Positions 7,085 through 15,572 are shown, numbered from the stretch's first letter. The stretch is DNA of 64,000 nucleotides from Tichowtungia aerotolerans (GCF_009905215.1 NZ_CP047593.1:868001-932000); one strand, 5' to 3'. Notes: generated by a model from the sequence alone, not told the origin. Numbers and translations are program-made.

Positions 7085-8065
7085 TTATCGCGCCAACAGT
7101 TCTGCGTAACGATTCGCCCAATAAGAAATAAAAATATCGGTTCCGGCGCGCTGCATTGCCGCAATATTCTCACGAACCATCGCCCGCAGATCGCCCCAGC
7201 CGCGCTCGGCCTGAGCAATCAGCATGGAATACTCGCCGCTCACATTATAAGCCGCCAGCGGCAGATCGGTTGTTTCGCGCAGACGCGTGATCACATCGAG
7301 ATACATCAGCGCCGGCTTCACCATTAGAATGTCAGCGCCTTCATCTTCATCAAACTCCGACTCGCGCAGCGCTGTGCGCAGATCGCCGTACGACGCCTGA
7401 TAGCCCTGTCGATCGCCTTTTCCCGGCGCCGACTGTTCCGCCTCGCGAAACGGGCCGTACATCGACGAAGCAAACTTGGTGGAATAGCTCATCAAAAGCG
7501 TATCGGTCAGATCGTTCTCATCGAGCGCTTCGCGAATCGCCAAGATCTGTCCATCCATCATTGCGCTCGGAGCCACGCAGTCTGCGCCAGCAACAGCGTG
7601 CGATACAGCAACCTTCTGCAACAGTCCCAAAGTCTCGTCATTTTTAACTTCTGTGCCGGCATGCAATGCCCCGCAATGACCGTGATCGGTATAAGCGCAT
7701 AAACAGACATCCGTAAAAACCGTCAGCTGCGGAAACTCTTTTTTGATCAGCGGAACTGCCTGTTGCACCGCACCTGTTTCGCTCCAGGCTTCCGATCCCC
7801 GGGAATCTTTTTTCGACGGATCGGTCAAGCCGAACAGCAGCACCCCGCCGACACCGCTCTCGGCCACCGGCTCCAGTTTTTTCAGCAGCACATCGGCGCT
7901 CATGCGGCTCTGCCCCGGCATGGCATCAATCGGCTCTTCCACACCCGTTCCCTCACGAACAAACACCGGCCAGATGAATTTTTCCGGTCCCGGCAGCGGC
8001 TGTCCGAACATGTTCCGCAGCCCCTCCGTGCGGCGCAGTCTTCTAAGTCGTACTTCAGGAAACAT
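7085..8065 (-). CDS. hemB: delta-aminolevulinate dehydratase (porphobilinogen synthase)
   Basis: 326 residues, full length. It condenses two 5-aminolevulinate molecules to porphobilinogen in the cytoplasm. The zinc-site cysteines are visible in DVCLCAYTDHGHC. The two active-site lysines lie in STKFASSMYGPFR and in MVKPALMYLD (Schiff base). It is the last gene of the minus-strand heme operon and follows a four-helix-bundle gene. Its stop codon is followed almost immediately by the ISL3 remnant, so whatever originally lay downstream has been replaced. Confidence 0.97.
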   Translation of the reverse strand: MFPEVRLRRLRRTEGLRNMFGQPLPGPEKFIWPVFVREGTGVEEPIDAMPGQSRMSADVLLKKLEPVAESGVGGVLLFGLTDPSKKDSRGSEAWSETGAVQQAVPLIKKEFPQLTVFTDVCLCAYTDHGHCGALHAGTEVKNDETLGLLQKVAVSHAVAGADCVAPSAMMDGQILAIREALDENDLTDTLLMSYSTKFASSMYGPFREAEQSAPGKGDRQGYQASYGDLRTALRESEFDEDEGADILMVKPALMYLDVITRLRETTDLPLAAYNVSGEYSMLIAQAERGWGDLRAMVRENIAAMQRAGTDIFISYWANRYAELLAR

Positions 8066-8107
8066 TCTTCTTCTCCTTCCAAAACGGACAGAACATACAA
8101 AACAGCC

Positions 8108-8710
8108 TCAGTTCTGTCCTTTCTGTCTATTCTCCACTCTGGCCTTGTAAAGCCGCTCGGAAAACCCGCCGCCCTTTTCAAAATAATCTGCCTGACGGGC
8201 CAGCAGCTTTTCTACCAGATAATGGGCCTGAGCTGAAAGCACCGCGCCCAGATTTGCCGCCCGCTCCTCCCGGCTCTGCGTTCTCCCCGACGAATTCACC
8301 CATGCTGCCGCAGCGTCCAAACTTTCCGGGTGCAGGTTCCGGGCTTCGGAAAACATCGCGGCATCATCCGTTTCCCATAACGGCAGCCCCTTACGCTGCA
8401 AATATTTTTTATAGTCCTTATGCAGTTCCCCCAGACGTCCCCGGGCCACATTGGTCAGATTCAGCTCCAGCTTTTTGGTCGTTGCGCTCAGCTCGCTGCC
8501 TTCCCGAATATTCTGAAACCCGCTGCGCGACGCCTGCACCATCTGGTCATGATGCCGATCCTTTTTTGGGATATACAGCTCGCAGAAACGGCACGTAAAA
8601 TCATAGCAGAGCTCCGCCAGCCAGTACGCCTTCAGGTTTCGAAAGCCGCTGTGCTTTCCAAAAATCCGCTCCGACGATTCCGAACTCAAAACGTGTCGTT
8701 TTTCATCCAC
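8108..8710 (-). CDS. four-helix-bundle (23S IVS-like) protein
   Basis: 200 residues. The first half (FRNLKAYWLAELCYDFTCRF and DQMVQASRSGFQNIREGSE) matches the four-helix-bundle family first described from 23S rRNA intervening sequences. A further helical suffix of about 100 residues follows, as in the four-helix-suffix subfamily. The start appears to be GTG at 8710, two bases past the stop of the hemC fusion gene and after a GGGGA site. It sits inside the heme operon between hemC and hemB. No enzymatic role is known for the family. Confidence 0.8.
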   Translation of the reverse strand: MDEKRHVLSSESSERIFGKHSGFRNLKAYWLAELCYDFTCRFCELYIPKKDRHHDQMVQASRSGFQNIREGSELSATTKKLELNLTNVARGRLGELHKDYKKYLQRKGLPLWETDDAAMFSEARNLHPESLDAAAAWVNSSGRTQSREERAANLGAVLSAQAHYLVEKLLARQADYFEKGGGFSERLYKARVENRQKGQN

Positions 8711-8711
8711 A

Positions 8712-10784
8712 TCAAATCCCCGTTTTTTCCTTCCTGTCCGTCAGCCAACATGCCAAATCAAACAGGCATTTCTCCACCGTCGCCATTTCCCCGACCACAT
8801 CGGCTTTGCAGCCGACGGCGGTCAATGCTGCACGGGTCGGGCCGCCGATGGCGAGGATGGTCTTCTTCGCCAGCGCATCGGCTCCCCACTGAAAAACGAA
8901 TGACTCAACGGCAGAGGCAGAGGCAAAAAAGACCGCATCAAACTCCGGGCAGCGGTTATGCGTAACAACCCGGTTTTCGTAAAGAACCACATCGTCGACA
9001 TCCGCGCCGGCGGCGCGCAGGCCCTCTGCCAGAGTCGTACCGGCCTTCTGTGAACGCAGACGCAGAATATTCTGCCCGTTCACAATCGGCGCTGCTGCTT
9101 CGAGCAGACCTTTTCCGCTGAAATCACTCTCCGGTATCAGATCGCAGCCCAGCCCGATCTTTTCAAGCGCCCGCGCCGTGCCGGAGCCGACACTCATGAT
9201 TTTCGGTAAACGACGCAGATCGAACTTCTGTTTCAGCAACCATTCATGGAAACAACGCACTGCTGACGGAGAAGTCAATGCAATCCAATCGTATTTGAAG
9301 AATTCCAAACAGTGGAAAACCGGCATCAGCCTGATAAGCGGCCGAACAACGGGTCGGCCGCCAAAGTCATAGACCGCCTGCACGGCCTGCGGCATCAGAG
9401 CATCGGAACAGGTCAACAAGATCTGCTTCCCGCCAAATGCGCCGAGTGTTCGATCAAACCCGCAGCGGGTGATCTCTCCGACGATGAAGAGTCCGACCGC
9501 CTTCTGAATTTCCGGCAGACTCGCAAGCGTTCCCCGGCAAACCTCTTCTCGATCCGATCCGGCTTCAAACACGAATGCGCAAGGCGTATTGCCCGACATA
9601 CCGTCCGCCATCAGTTCTTCCGCCAACTGCTGTGCGATGCCAACCGACATAAAAAAGACCACTGGCACCCCGGCTCGCGCCGCCTGATCAACCGGCGCCA
9701 CGTCTCCGCCCTGCAGGCGCGGCGTCATCACGGAGAAACCGCGGGCGACGCCGCGACGGGTCAGCAGAATTCCCGTATCGGCGGCAGCAGTCTGCATCGC
9801 GCTGATACCGGGAATCACACGGTTTGCCAATGAAAGGTCTTCAAGTGCCTCCACTTCTTCAGCGAGCCGCCCGAAAATTCCGGCATCCCCGCCTTTGAGC
9901 CGGACAACCCGTTTCCCTTTGCGAACTTCGTCGCACAGCATCCGGTTGATTTCGTCCTGCGGCTGCGAGTGAGCTCCCTGCCGCTTGCCGACATAGATTT
10001 TCTGCGTGCTCTCCGGAAGGACTTTCAAAAGCGAGTCATCCATCAGCGCGTCGTAAAGGCACACATCGGCGGTCTGCAGAGCACGAATGCCATCAAGCGT
10101 GCAGTGACCTTCCGTAACGCCTGCGCCGACAAAAGCAGCGGCTTTCACAAACAGGTTACGCATGGCGATCATGCGCGCATCGCCTTTTCGGAATGTAATC
10201 GTGAGCGCGCCCTGCGCTTCCGGCGTATCCAGCTCATCGAGAGGAATCCATTCGGCAATGCGGTCTTCCAGACCAAGACGCTGCAATGCCACACCAGCCA
10301 TAATAATCAGATCGAAGGTTCCATCGTCGACCTGCGCGATGCGCTCTTCAATATTTCCACGGATCGGCAACTGCGTCGCGGCAGGAAATCGGCTTTGCGC
10401 GTATTCAGCGCGACGCTGAGAGCTGACGCCAATCGTTCCCGGCTCCAGCGAACCGACCAGCACATCGCGCCGGTCGCCGGCAGCCGGCAGCCAGAACCAG
10501 TCGAGACCATCGGCGACCGGATCAGGCAGGTCTTTGGCGCTGTGTACCGCAAAATCAACCGTACCGTTCAAAACGGCGTCATCGAGCGTCTTCGTGAAAA
10601 AATCAGCCGGGCTTTCGCGCAGATCCGTTGTCCGATCCGCATCGCCGGGAGTTTCGAGTTCCAAACTTTGGAAAGAAACCTGCGGGAACAGAGCGCCGAA
10701 CCGCGCCAGCACATGATTTACCTGCCAAAGAGCGAGCGGACTGTTACGCGTGCCGGCCCTGAAAACTGTTGATGATCCGTTCAT
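8712..10784 (-). CDS. hemC-cobA-hemD: HemC-CobA(SUMT)-HemD trifunctional fusion with truncated HemC
   Basis: 690 residues in three modules. Residues 1-212 are hydroxymethylbilane synthase domains 1 and 2: GTRNS, catalytic Asp85 in HSAKD, SSQRR at 121-125 and IRGN at 141-144. Residues 214-455 are uroporphyrinogen-III C-methyltransferase, with VGAG, RLKGGDAGIFGR and PGISAMQTAAADTG. Residues 460-690 are uroporphyrinogen-III synthase. HemC domain 3 is absent, including the Cys that anchors the dipyrromethane cofactor (Cys242 in E. coli). The first 41 bases overlap the end of the cysG-hemA gene. Copies of the dispersed palindrome lie in the HemC part (10659) and HemD part (9303). Confidence 0.93.
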   Translation of the reverse strand: MNGSSTVFRAGTRNSPLALWQVNHVLARFGALFPQVSFQSLELETPGDADRTTDLRESPADFFTKTLDDAVLNGTVDFAVHSAKDLPDPVADGLDWFWLPAAGDRRDVLVGSLEPGTIGVSSQRRAEYAQSRFPAATQLPIRGNIEERIAQVDDGTFDLIIMAGVALQRLGLEDRIAEWIPLDELDTPEAQGALTITFRKGDARMIAMRNLFVKAAAFVGAGVTEGHCTLDGIRALQTADVCLYDALMDDSLLKVLPESTQKIYVGKRQGAHSQPQDEINRMLCDEVRKGKRVVRLKGGDAGIFGRLAEEVEALEDLSLANRVIPGISAMQTAAADTGILLTRRGVARGFSVMTPRLQGGDVAPVDQAARAGVPVVFFMSVGIAQQLAEELMADGMSGNTPCAFVFEAGSDREEVCRGTLASLPEIQKAVGLFIVGEITRCGFDRTLGAFGGKQILLTCSDALMPQAVQAVYDFGGRPVVRPLIRLMPVFHCLEFFKYDWIALTSPSAVRCFHEWLLKQKFDLRRLPKIMSVGSGTARALEKIGLGCDLIPESDFSGKGLLEAAAPIVNGQNILRLRSQKAGTTLAEGLRAAGADVDDVVLYENRVVTHNRCPEFDAVFFASASAVESFVFQWGADALAKKTILAIGGPTRAALTAVGCKADVVGEMATVEKCLFDLACWLTDRKEKTGI
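9303..9317. repeat. dispersed palindrome, 1 mismatch
   Basis: TTCCAA-ACA-GTGGAA in the HemD part of the heme fusion gene (encodes FHCLE). Confidence 0.7.
10659..10673. repeat. dispersed palindrome, perfect
   Basis: TTCCAA-ACT-TTGGAA in the HemC part (encodes FQSLE). Confidence 0.9.
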
Positions 10785-12219
10785 ACTGCTCCTGATGTTC
10801 GCCGATAATCCGGCGGCACTTCTCGAGGCTTTCGTTCAGATTTCCCATCCGGCTGCGGTGCCACTGCTTAAGGCCGTCGAGGTCGATCAATATCGGTTCC
10901 GGAGAAAGCTCTTTGAGCGCCGGATCAATATTGCGCGGCATGCCGAGGTCGATCAGGGTCACTTCTTTTTCATGATCAAAAAACGGGGCATGCCCGCTGT
11001 GCAGAAGATGGCCCGGCGCGTCCGCCGCGCTGACGACGATATCTGCATCACCCAGCCGGTCTTTGATGCTGTTGAAATCGCACAGCTCGACATTCTTCCA
11101 ATGCCTGGAAAGCTCGGGCCGGTTTCTGTGGTAGCACCAGACAATCTGTCCAACCTTTGGAAAACTGTTGGCGACCAGACCCTGCCCGACCATTCCGGCA
11201 CCGAGAATCAGAAGTTTCTTTTCTGAGAGATCGGTCTGGCGATCTTCAAGATAGCTCAGAACGAGATCCTCAATTTCTTCGAAGCGCAGGCCGGGAGCGA
11301 TTTCGGTCTGGATGTGCTTGGAAACGTGAAGCAGCGATGAAACCCACTCCTGCATCATACTGCCGGCCCATCCGGATTCCCGGGCAGAGTCGAATGTCTG
11401 CTTGATCTGAGCGGCAATGTGGCTTTCGCCGGGCGTCTGCGAAAGCATTCCCGCGGTGACCAGACAGAGGTGCCCGAATGCTTCTGCACCGCGATGAATA
11501 TAGAACTGTTCGTCGGAAAGCTTATCGAACCCGAGCACGTGCCGCAGAATTCCGTTATGAGCGGTTTCGTGCGAAACAACCGCAATCAGTTCTACACGGT
11601 TGCAGGTATTGAGGATCATAAATTCATGAACGCCCCAGAGCTGCATGAGCATGAATCCCGTGCGACCCGATCGAGGCCCGGTCAGATGAAACGGTTCGCG
11701 CTGTTCGAGTGACAGGTGGTGGTGGTCGGTTCCGACAACAACCAGCTCGACGGTTTCGATCATTTCCAGATGCCGAGCCAGACTGTCTTTTACCATCTTG
11801 GCCTGCCGACAGGACTGCCCGCCGGTTGCGACGGTCAGCGTCAGGCTGCCGTGACGGGCGATTGCCGGCGTGGTGAAATCGCTTTGCGCCCAGTTCCCGT
11901 CCACGCAACTGCATAGGATGTTTTTTTTGCGGCAATGTTCGAGTACCTGACGATTAACATACCGGTCGTTGGTTGCTGCAAAAACGAGCACCATGCCGTC
12001 AACATCGTCCGGCTCAAATTTTCGGGCAACATGGTGAATGGAAAGCTCTGAAAACTTGTCACAGAGGTCCGGGCTGACCACCGTCACTTCGGCGCCGGAA
12101 TCGATCAGGTGCCCGGCTTTTCGAAAAGCCACTTTGCCACCGCCGACAACCAGGCACGGCCGCCCGTCCAGCAGAAGACTGACCGGCATGGATTTGGTCT
12201 GGTTCAGTTTGTCGTTCAT
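10744..12219 (-). CDS. cysG-hemA: CysG(B)-HemA fusion: precorrin-2 dehydrogenase and glutamyl-tRNA reductase
   Basis: About 491 residues from the ATG at 12219; a GTG lies one codon upstream. The N-terminal 155 or so residues are the NAD-binding siroheme-synthase module (CLVVGGGKVAFRKA, FAATNDRYVN). The rest is glutamyl-tRNA reductase, with catalytic Cys in MILNTCNRVELIA, TAGMLSQTPGESHI and the nucleotide site GAGMVGQG. Fusions of this type are known in clostridia and Selenomonas, as I recall. It supplies both the first step (glutamyl-tRNA to glutamate semialdehyde) and precorrin-2 oxidation for siroheme. No ribosome-binding site is evident. GSA aminotransferase (hemL) is not in this window. 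Confidence 0.93.
   Translation of the reverse strand: MNDKLNQTKSMPVSLLLDGRPCLVVGGGKVAFRKAGHLIDSGAEVTVVSPDLCDKFSELSIHHVARKFEPDDVDGMVLVFAATNDRYVNRQVLEHCRKKNILCSCVDGNWAQSDFTTPAIARHGSLTLTVATGGQSCRQAKMVKDSLARHLEMIETVELVVVGTDHHHLSLEQREPFHLTGPRSGRTGFMLMQLWGVHEFMILNTCNRVELIAVVSHETAHNGILRHVLGFDKLSDEQFYIHRGAEAFGHLCLVTAGMLSQTPGESHIAAQIKQTFDSARESGWAGSMMQEWVSSLLHVSKHIQTEIAPGLRFEEIEDLVLSYLEDRQTDLSEKKLLILGAGMVGQGLVANSFPKVGQIVWCYHRNRPELSRHWKNVELCDFNSIKDRLGDADIVVSAADAPGHLLHSGHAPFFDHEKEVTLIDLGMPRNIDPALKELSPEPILIDLDGLKQWHRSRMGNLNESLEKCRRIIGEHQEQYERIINSFQGRHA
11096..11110. repeat. dispersed palindrome, 1 mismatch
   Basis: TTCCAA-TGC-CTGGAA in hemA (encodes SRHWK). Confidence 0.7.
11148..11162. repeat. dispersed palindrome, 1 mismatch
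   Basis: GTCCAA-CCT-TTGGAA in hemA (encodes FPKVG). Confidence 0.65.
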
Positions 12220-12297
12220 CACGAAGAATGGATTATCTGATACTGGAATACGGGATCCGTGAACAACTCACCATCTACCCAGCAATCCTTTACTCCA

Positions 12298-13281
12298 TCA
12301 TTCCTCTCTAAAATATTGCATGCTTGTTTTTTTAAACTCACGCCCAGACGCAAACAGCTCCCCTCCGGACAAACCACAGGCAGAAGAAATATCCTTAAAT
12401 AATTCCAGGGTTTCCTCCTGATTGGCCGTATGAATCATAGCATAGAGATTAAACGGAAAAGCATCAAGACGAGGGCGCTGATAACAGTGGGTCACTTCGG
12501 ACCGCGCAGCCACCCGCTGCCCGGCAGAAAGAATTTCATCTTCCGGAACCGGCCACACACACATGGCATTGTTTTTAAATCCGGCTTCACGATGATAAAG
12601 AATGGCTCCGATGCGTCGCAGCACGCCCTGCTCTTTCCACGCCTGCAGCGTTGTCAGCACGAACTCTTCGCTCTCTCCGATTTGCTCTGCAACCGTTGAG
12701 AACGGTCTCTCGACCAGAGGCATCTGCTGATCCATCGCCCGCACCAGCACCTTCTCCCGTTCGGAGAACCCGCAGCACGAAACAGCATCGGACGGAACCG
12801 GCGAACCGGATCCAGTTTCATCGCGACCATGAGGTGCCAAATCAAACACGACATCAATTTTAAACCGTCTGATGGCCGGAAGCTGAGAGAGTTCCAAGCC
12901 CAGTTCCTCGCGGAGTTTCGCAAAGCCGGAATTAAATTCGTCCTCAAGCATGGCGAGTGTGAACCAGAGATTCGGATAATCACCGTCTCCGACCGGCAGG
13001 CGCTCGTAACAATGCGTCACGCCGAGATGATTCGAAATGATGGCGGCTTTTTCTTCAAGCAACTCATCCGGCACATCCAATGCACATAGAATGCTTTTGT
13101 AACCGAGATGCCGGGCATCAAAAATGCCGCCAAAGCGGCGCAGCAATCCATCGGACTGCGCCTCGTGGAGCAACGCCAGCACCTTCGCTTCCGGAATTTC
13201 CAATGTCTGGAACGGTCTCGAGACCAGCTCAACACCGCGCTGGAGCTGAGTAAGGATTCTGTTTTCGACGGCGATTCTCAC
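12298..13281 (-). CDS. ahbAB: siroheme decarboxylase AhbA-AhbB fusion
   Basis: 327 residues made of two tandem Lrp/AsnC-like halves (1-160 and 172-327), each with a winged-helix segment and a characteristic THCYxR block followed by aromatic residues (NLWFT, NLYAM). AhbA and AhbB normally form a heterodimer that decarboxylates siroheme to 12,18-didecarboxysiroheme; here both are in one chain. The start is a GTG that overlaps the ahbD stop. The palindrome at 13198 encodes FQTLE near the N-terminus. Confidence 0.92.
   Translation of the reverse strand: MRIAVENRILTQLQRGVELVSRPFQTLEIPEAKVLALLHEAQSDGLLRRFGGIFDARHLGYKSILCALDVPDELLEEKAAIISNHLGVTHCYERLPVGDGDYPNLWFTLAMLEDEFNSGFAKLREELGLELSQLPAIRRFKIDVVFDLAPHGRDETGSGSPVPSDAVSCCGFSEREKVLVRAMDQQMPLVERPFSTVAEQIGESEEFVLTTLQAWKEQGVLRRIGAILYHREAGFKNNAMCVWPVPEDEILSAGQRVAARSEVTHCYQRPRLDAFPFNLYAMIHTANQEETLELFKDISSACGLSGGELFASGREFKKTSMQYFREE
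13198..13212. repeat. dispersed palindrome, 1 mismatch
   Basis: TTCCAA-TGT-CTGGAA in ahbAB (encodes FQTLE). Confidence 0.75.
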
Positions 13282-14219
13282 TCGGCCTCCATAAAGTTTC
13301 CGGTTCGTGCGTAGGCGCGGGCGGGACAGCCGGCAAACGGATTGAGGGTGCGCATGCTTTTGAACACCTCGGAGTTTTTATAAAGCGTTTCGAAATCAAA
13401 ATTTCCGGAGCGCAGTTCCCCGCACGGAAGATCCAGAAAGCCGCAGGTCTGCAGGACGCCGGTATGAGAAATAAAAACAAAGCCGCGGCCGCCCATACAA
13501 CCGCAGAAAGAAGGGTCTGATATATATTTGCGATATTGAGGAGCGCAGGTGGTTTTCACGCGAATCGGAACCTCAGTCGACCGTTGTGCAATCCATTCGA
13601 GTGCCTGCTCGCGGGTTTCCGGATCGAGCGCCAGATCCGCCATCTCTGCTCCGCGTCCGGTCGGAACCAGAAAAAAGAAGTCCATCGTTACAGCACCGAG
13701 TTCAATTGCTTTATCTAAGATCTTCGGCAACTCATCCACATTGAGCTTCGAAACCGTGGTATTGATCTGAAACGGAAGCCCGGCCGCCTTTAAGTGATCC
13801 AAAGACGCGACTGTTTTTTTGTACGCATCGGGAATCCCGCGAAACATGTCATGTTTTTCGGCCGTTGCCGCATCCAGACTCACACTGACCGCCATCACGC
13901 CGGAAGCTTTGAGCTTTTCAGCAACCTCGGTCGTCAGCAGATGCCCGCAGGTCGCTAAAACTACACGGCATCCCTTGTCAGTTGCATAACGGGCCACCTC
14001 AAAAATATCATCGCGCATCAGCGGCTCACCGCCGGTCAGAATAATCATCGGCTTCGAAAAATCGGCCAGCGCATCGATCGTCTTGAAACACTCCTCCGTC
14101 GAAAACTCTCCGTCATAGTCGCAGTCGCGCGCCGCACCGCGGCAATGCCTGCACTTCAGCTCGCAGCGTCTCGTGATCTCCCAGGCAACAATCCGAGGAT
14201 TTTTTCCGGAACTATGCAT
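13278..14219 (-). CDS. ahbD: radical SAM heme synthase AhbD, shortened C-terminus
   Basis: 313 residues. The radical SAM motif is CELKCRHC near residue 19, with GGEPLMRDD following. AhbD converts Fe-coproporphyrin III to heme by oxidative decarboxylation of two propionates. FISHTGVLQTCGFLDLPCGEL matches the family. The usual C-terminal cysteine-rich segment (C-x2-C-x5-C type, ligating an auxiliary 4Fe-4S cluster) is missing: the text goes from TLNPFAG straight to CPARAYARTGNFMEAE and stops. The upstream ahbC gene overlaps by 8 bases and ahbAB overlaps the stop. Confidence 0.88.
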   Translation of the reverse strand: MHSSGKNPRIVAWEITRRCELKCRHCRGAARDCDYDGEFSTEECFKTIDALADFSKPMIILTGGEPLMRDDIFEVARYATDKGCRVVLATCGHLLTTEVAEKLKASGVMAVSVSLDAATAEKHDMFRGIPDAYKKTVASLDHLKAAGLPFQINTTVSKLNVDELPKILDKAIELGAVTMDFFFLVPTGRGAEMADLALDPETREQALEWIAQRSTEVPIRVKTTCAPQYRKYISDPSFCGCMGGRGFVFISHTGVLQTCGFLDLPCGELRSGNFDFETLYKNSEVFKSMRTLNPFAGCPARAYARTGNFMEAE

Positions 14220-15390
14220 TCGAAATTTCCTCGTCGGTCAAATAGCACGCTGGATCAACACCCCATAATTCACCGCCTGCCTCACCGCGAGCGCGGAAGT
14301 TTCCGCCGCAAACATTCAGAAAACGGCAGGCCTTGCATTTTCCGGTCACATGAGCCGGCTTGTTTTTCAGCTGCGTCAAAAACTGGTTGGACGAATCGGT
14401 CCAAATTTCACTGAACGGTTTTTCGCGCACATTACCAAAAGTATGATTCCGCATAAACTGGTCCGGATGCACCGACCCGTCCCAGCTGACACAGCCGATT
14501 CCATTTCCCGAACTGTTGCCGCCATTCATCTTCAACAGCTCCATAACCCGGACGGCATCCTCCTCTCGCCCCTCTTTGAGCAGACGCATATAGAGATACG
14601 GCCCGTCACAGTGATTATCAACCGTCAGGATTTCCTTCGGTAGGCCGCGTGCGTGAAGGTCCGCCGTGCGGTCAATAATGCAGTCCACAACCCGGCGGGT
14701 TTCTTCATACGACAGGTCGTCAACCGAGGCACCGCGACCCGTGTAAACCAAATGGTAAAAACAGACTCTCGGAATGTCTTCCTGCTCAAGCAGGTCAAAT
14801 ACTCCGTTCAGATCCTGCACGTTGTGTTTGGTAATCGTGTAACGCAGGCCGACCTTGATGCCCGCGCGCTTACAGACGCGAATTCCTTCGAGCGCCTTAT
14901 CGAACGCGCCGCTCACTCCGCGGAACCGATCGTTGGTCTCACGCAGTCCGTCGAGGCTGACACCGACATAAGACAACCCGATTGCTTTGAGCCGCTGCGC
15001 GACGTCATCGGTAATCAGCGTGCCGTTGGTTGAAATGACTGCACGCATCCCTTTCGACACCGCGTATTCGGCGAGATCCGGCATATCTTTCCGACAGAGC
15101 GGCTCGCCGCCGGAAAAAAGGATAACCGGCGAGCCGAACGCCGCGAGGTCATCAATCAGCGCCTGCCCGTCTTCAAACGACATCTCATCGTCGGCACAGC
15201 GTCCGTCCGCATGGGCATAGCAATGCACACACTTCAGGTTGCATGCCTTCGTGCAGTTCCAGACCACCACCGGCTTCTTGTCCTCGGAAAACTGAAGCAG
15301 ATGGCTGGGCAAATCTTTTGCCTTTCGTCCATAACGCAGAGCATCCGACGGCTCCACCGTTCCACAATACAATTTAGAAATTCCAATCAT
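14212..15390 (-). CDS. ahbC: radical SAM 12,18-didecarboxysiroheme deacetylase AhbC
   Basis: 392 residues from the ATG at 15390 (MIGISKLYCGTVEPSDALRY, the typical AhbC start); upstream in-frame codons are unlike the family. The radical SAM cluster motif is CNLKCVHCYAH, and a SPASM-type C-terminus carries CKACRFLNVCGG. It removes acetate groups from didecarboxysiroheme to give Fe-coproporphyrin III. It heads the heme operon. The AGGAGAAAGG ribosome site lies upstream, and a perfect TTCCAA-N3-TTGGAA palindrome (15381-15395) is centred on the start codon. Confidence 0.95.
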   Translation of the reverse strand: MIGISKLYCGTVEPSDALRYGRKAKDLPSHLLQFSEDKKPVVVWNCTKACNLKCVHCYAHADGRCADDEMSFEDGQALIDDLAAFGSPVILFSGGEPLCRKDMPDLAEYAVSKGMRAVISTNGTLITDDVAQRLKAIGLSYVGVSLDGLRETNDRFRGVSGAFDKALEGIRVCKRAGIKVGLRYTITKHNVQDLNGVFDLLEQEDIPRVCFYHLVYTGRGASVDDLSYEETRRVVDCIIDRTADLHARGLPKEILTVDNHCDGPYLYMRLLKEGREEDAVRVMELLKMNGGNSSGNGIGCVSWDGSVHPDQFMRNHTFGNVREKPFSEIWTDSSNQFLTQLKNKPAHVTGKCKACRFLNVCGGNFRARGEAGGELWGVDPACYLTDEEISNA

Positions 15391-15395
15391 TGGAA
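15381..15395. repeat. dispersed palindrome, perfect, on the ahbC start codon
   Basis: TTCCAA-TCA-TTGGAA; the ATG of ahbC (15390-15388) lies within it, so initiation sits in the repeat. Confidence 0.9.
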
Positions 15396-15572
15396 GTTCG
15401 GCCTTTCTCCTGAATCGCCGCAAATCATATGAAGTCCTTCCGAATGCATCCACCTAATTCGAGACAAACCGACACTGCTGAATATCAGCACACAAATAAT
15501 TTCCTTCACTTTCAACCTTTACGAGAGCATGCTTCTGCGCTGTTTTTGAGCTTATTTTCTCAGGAGAATCCC

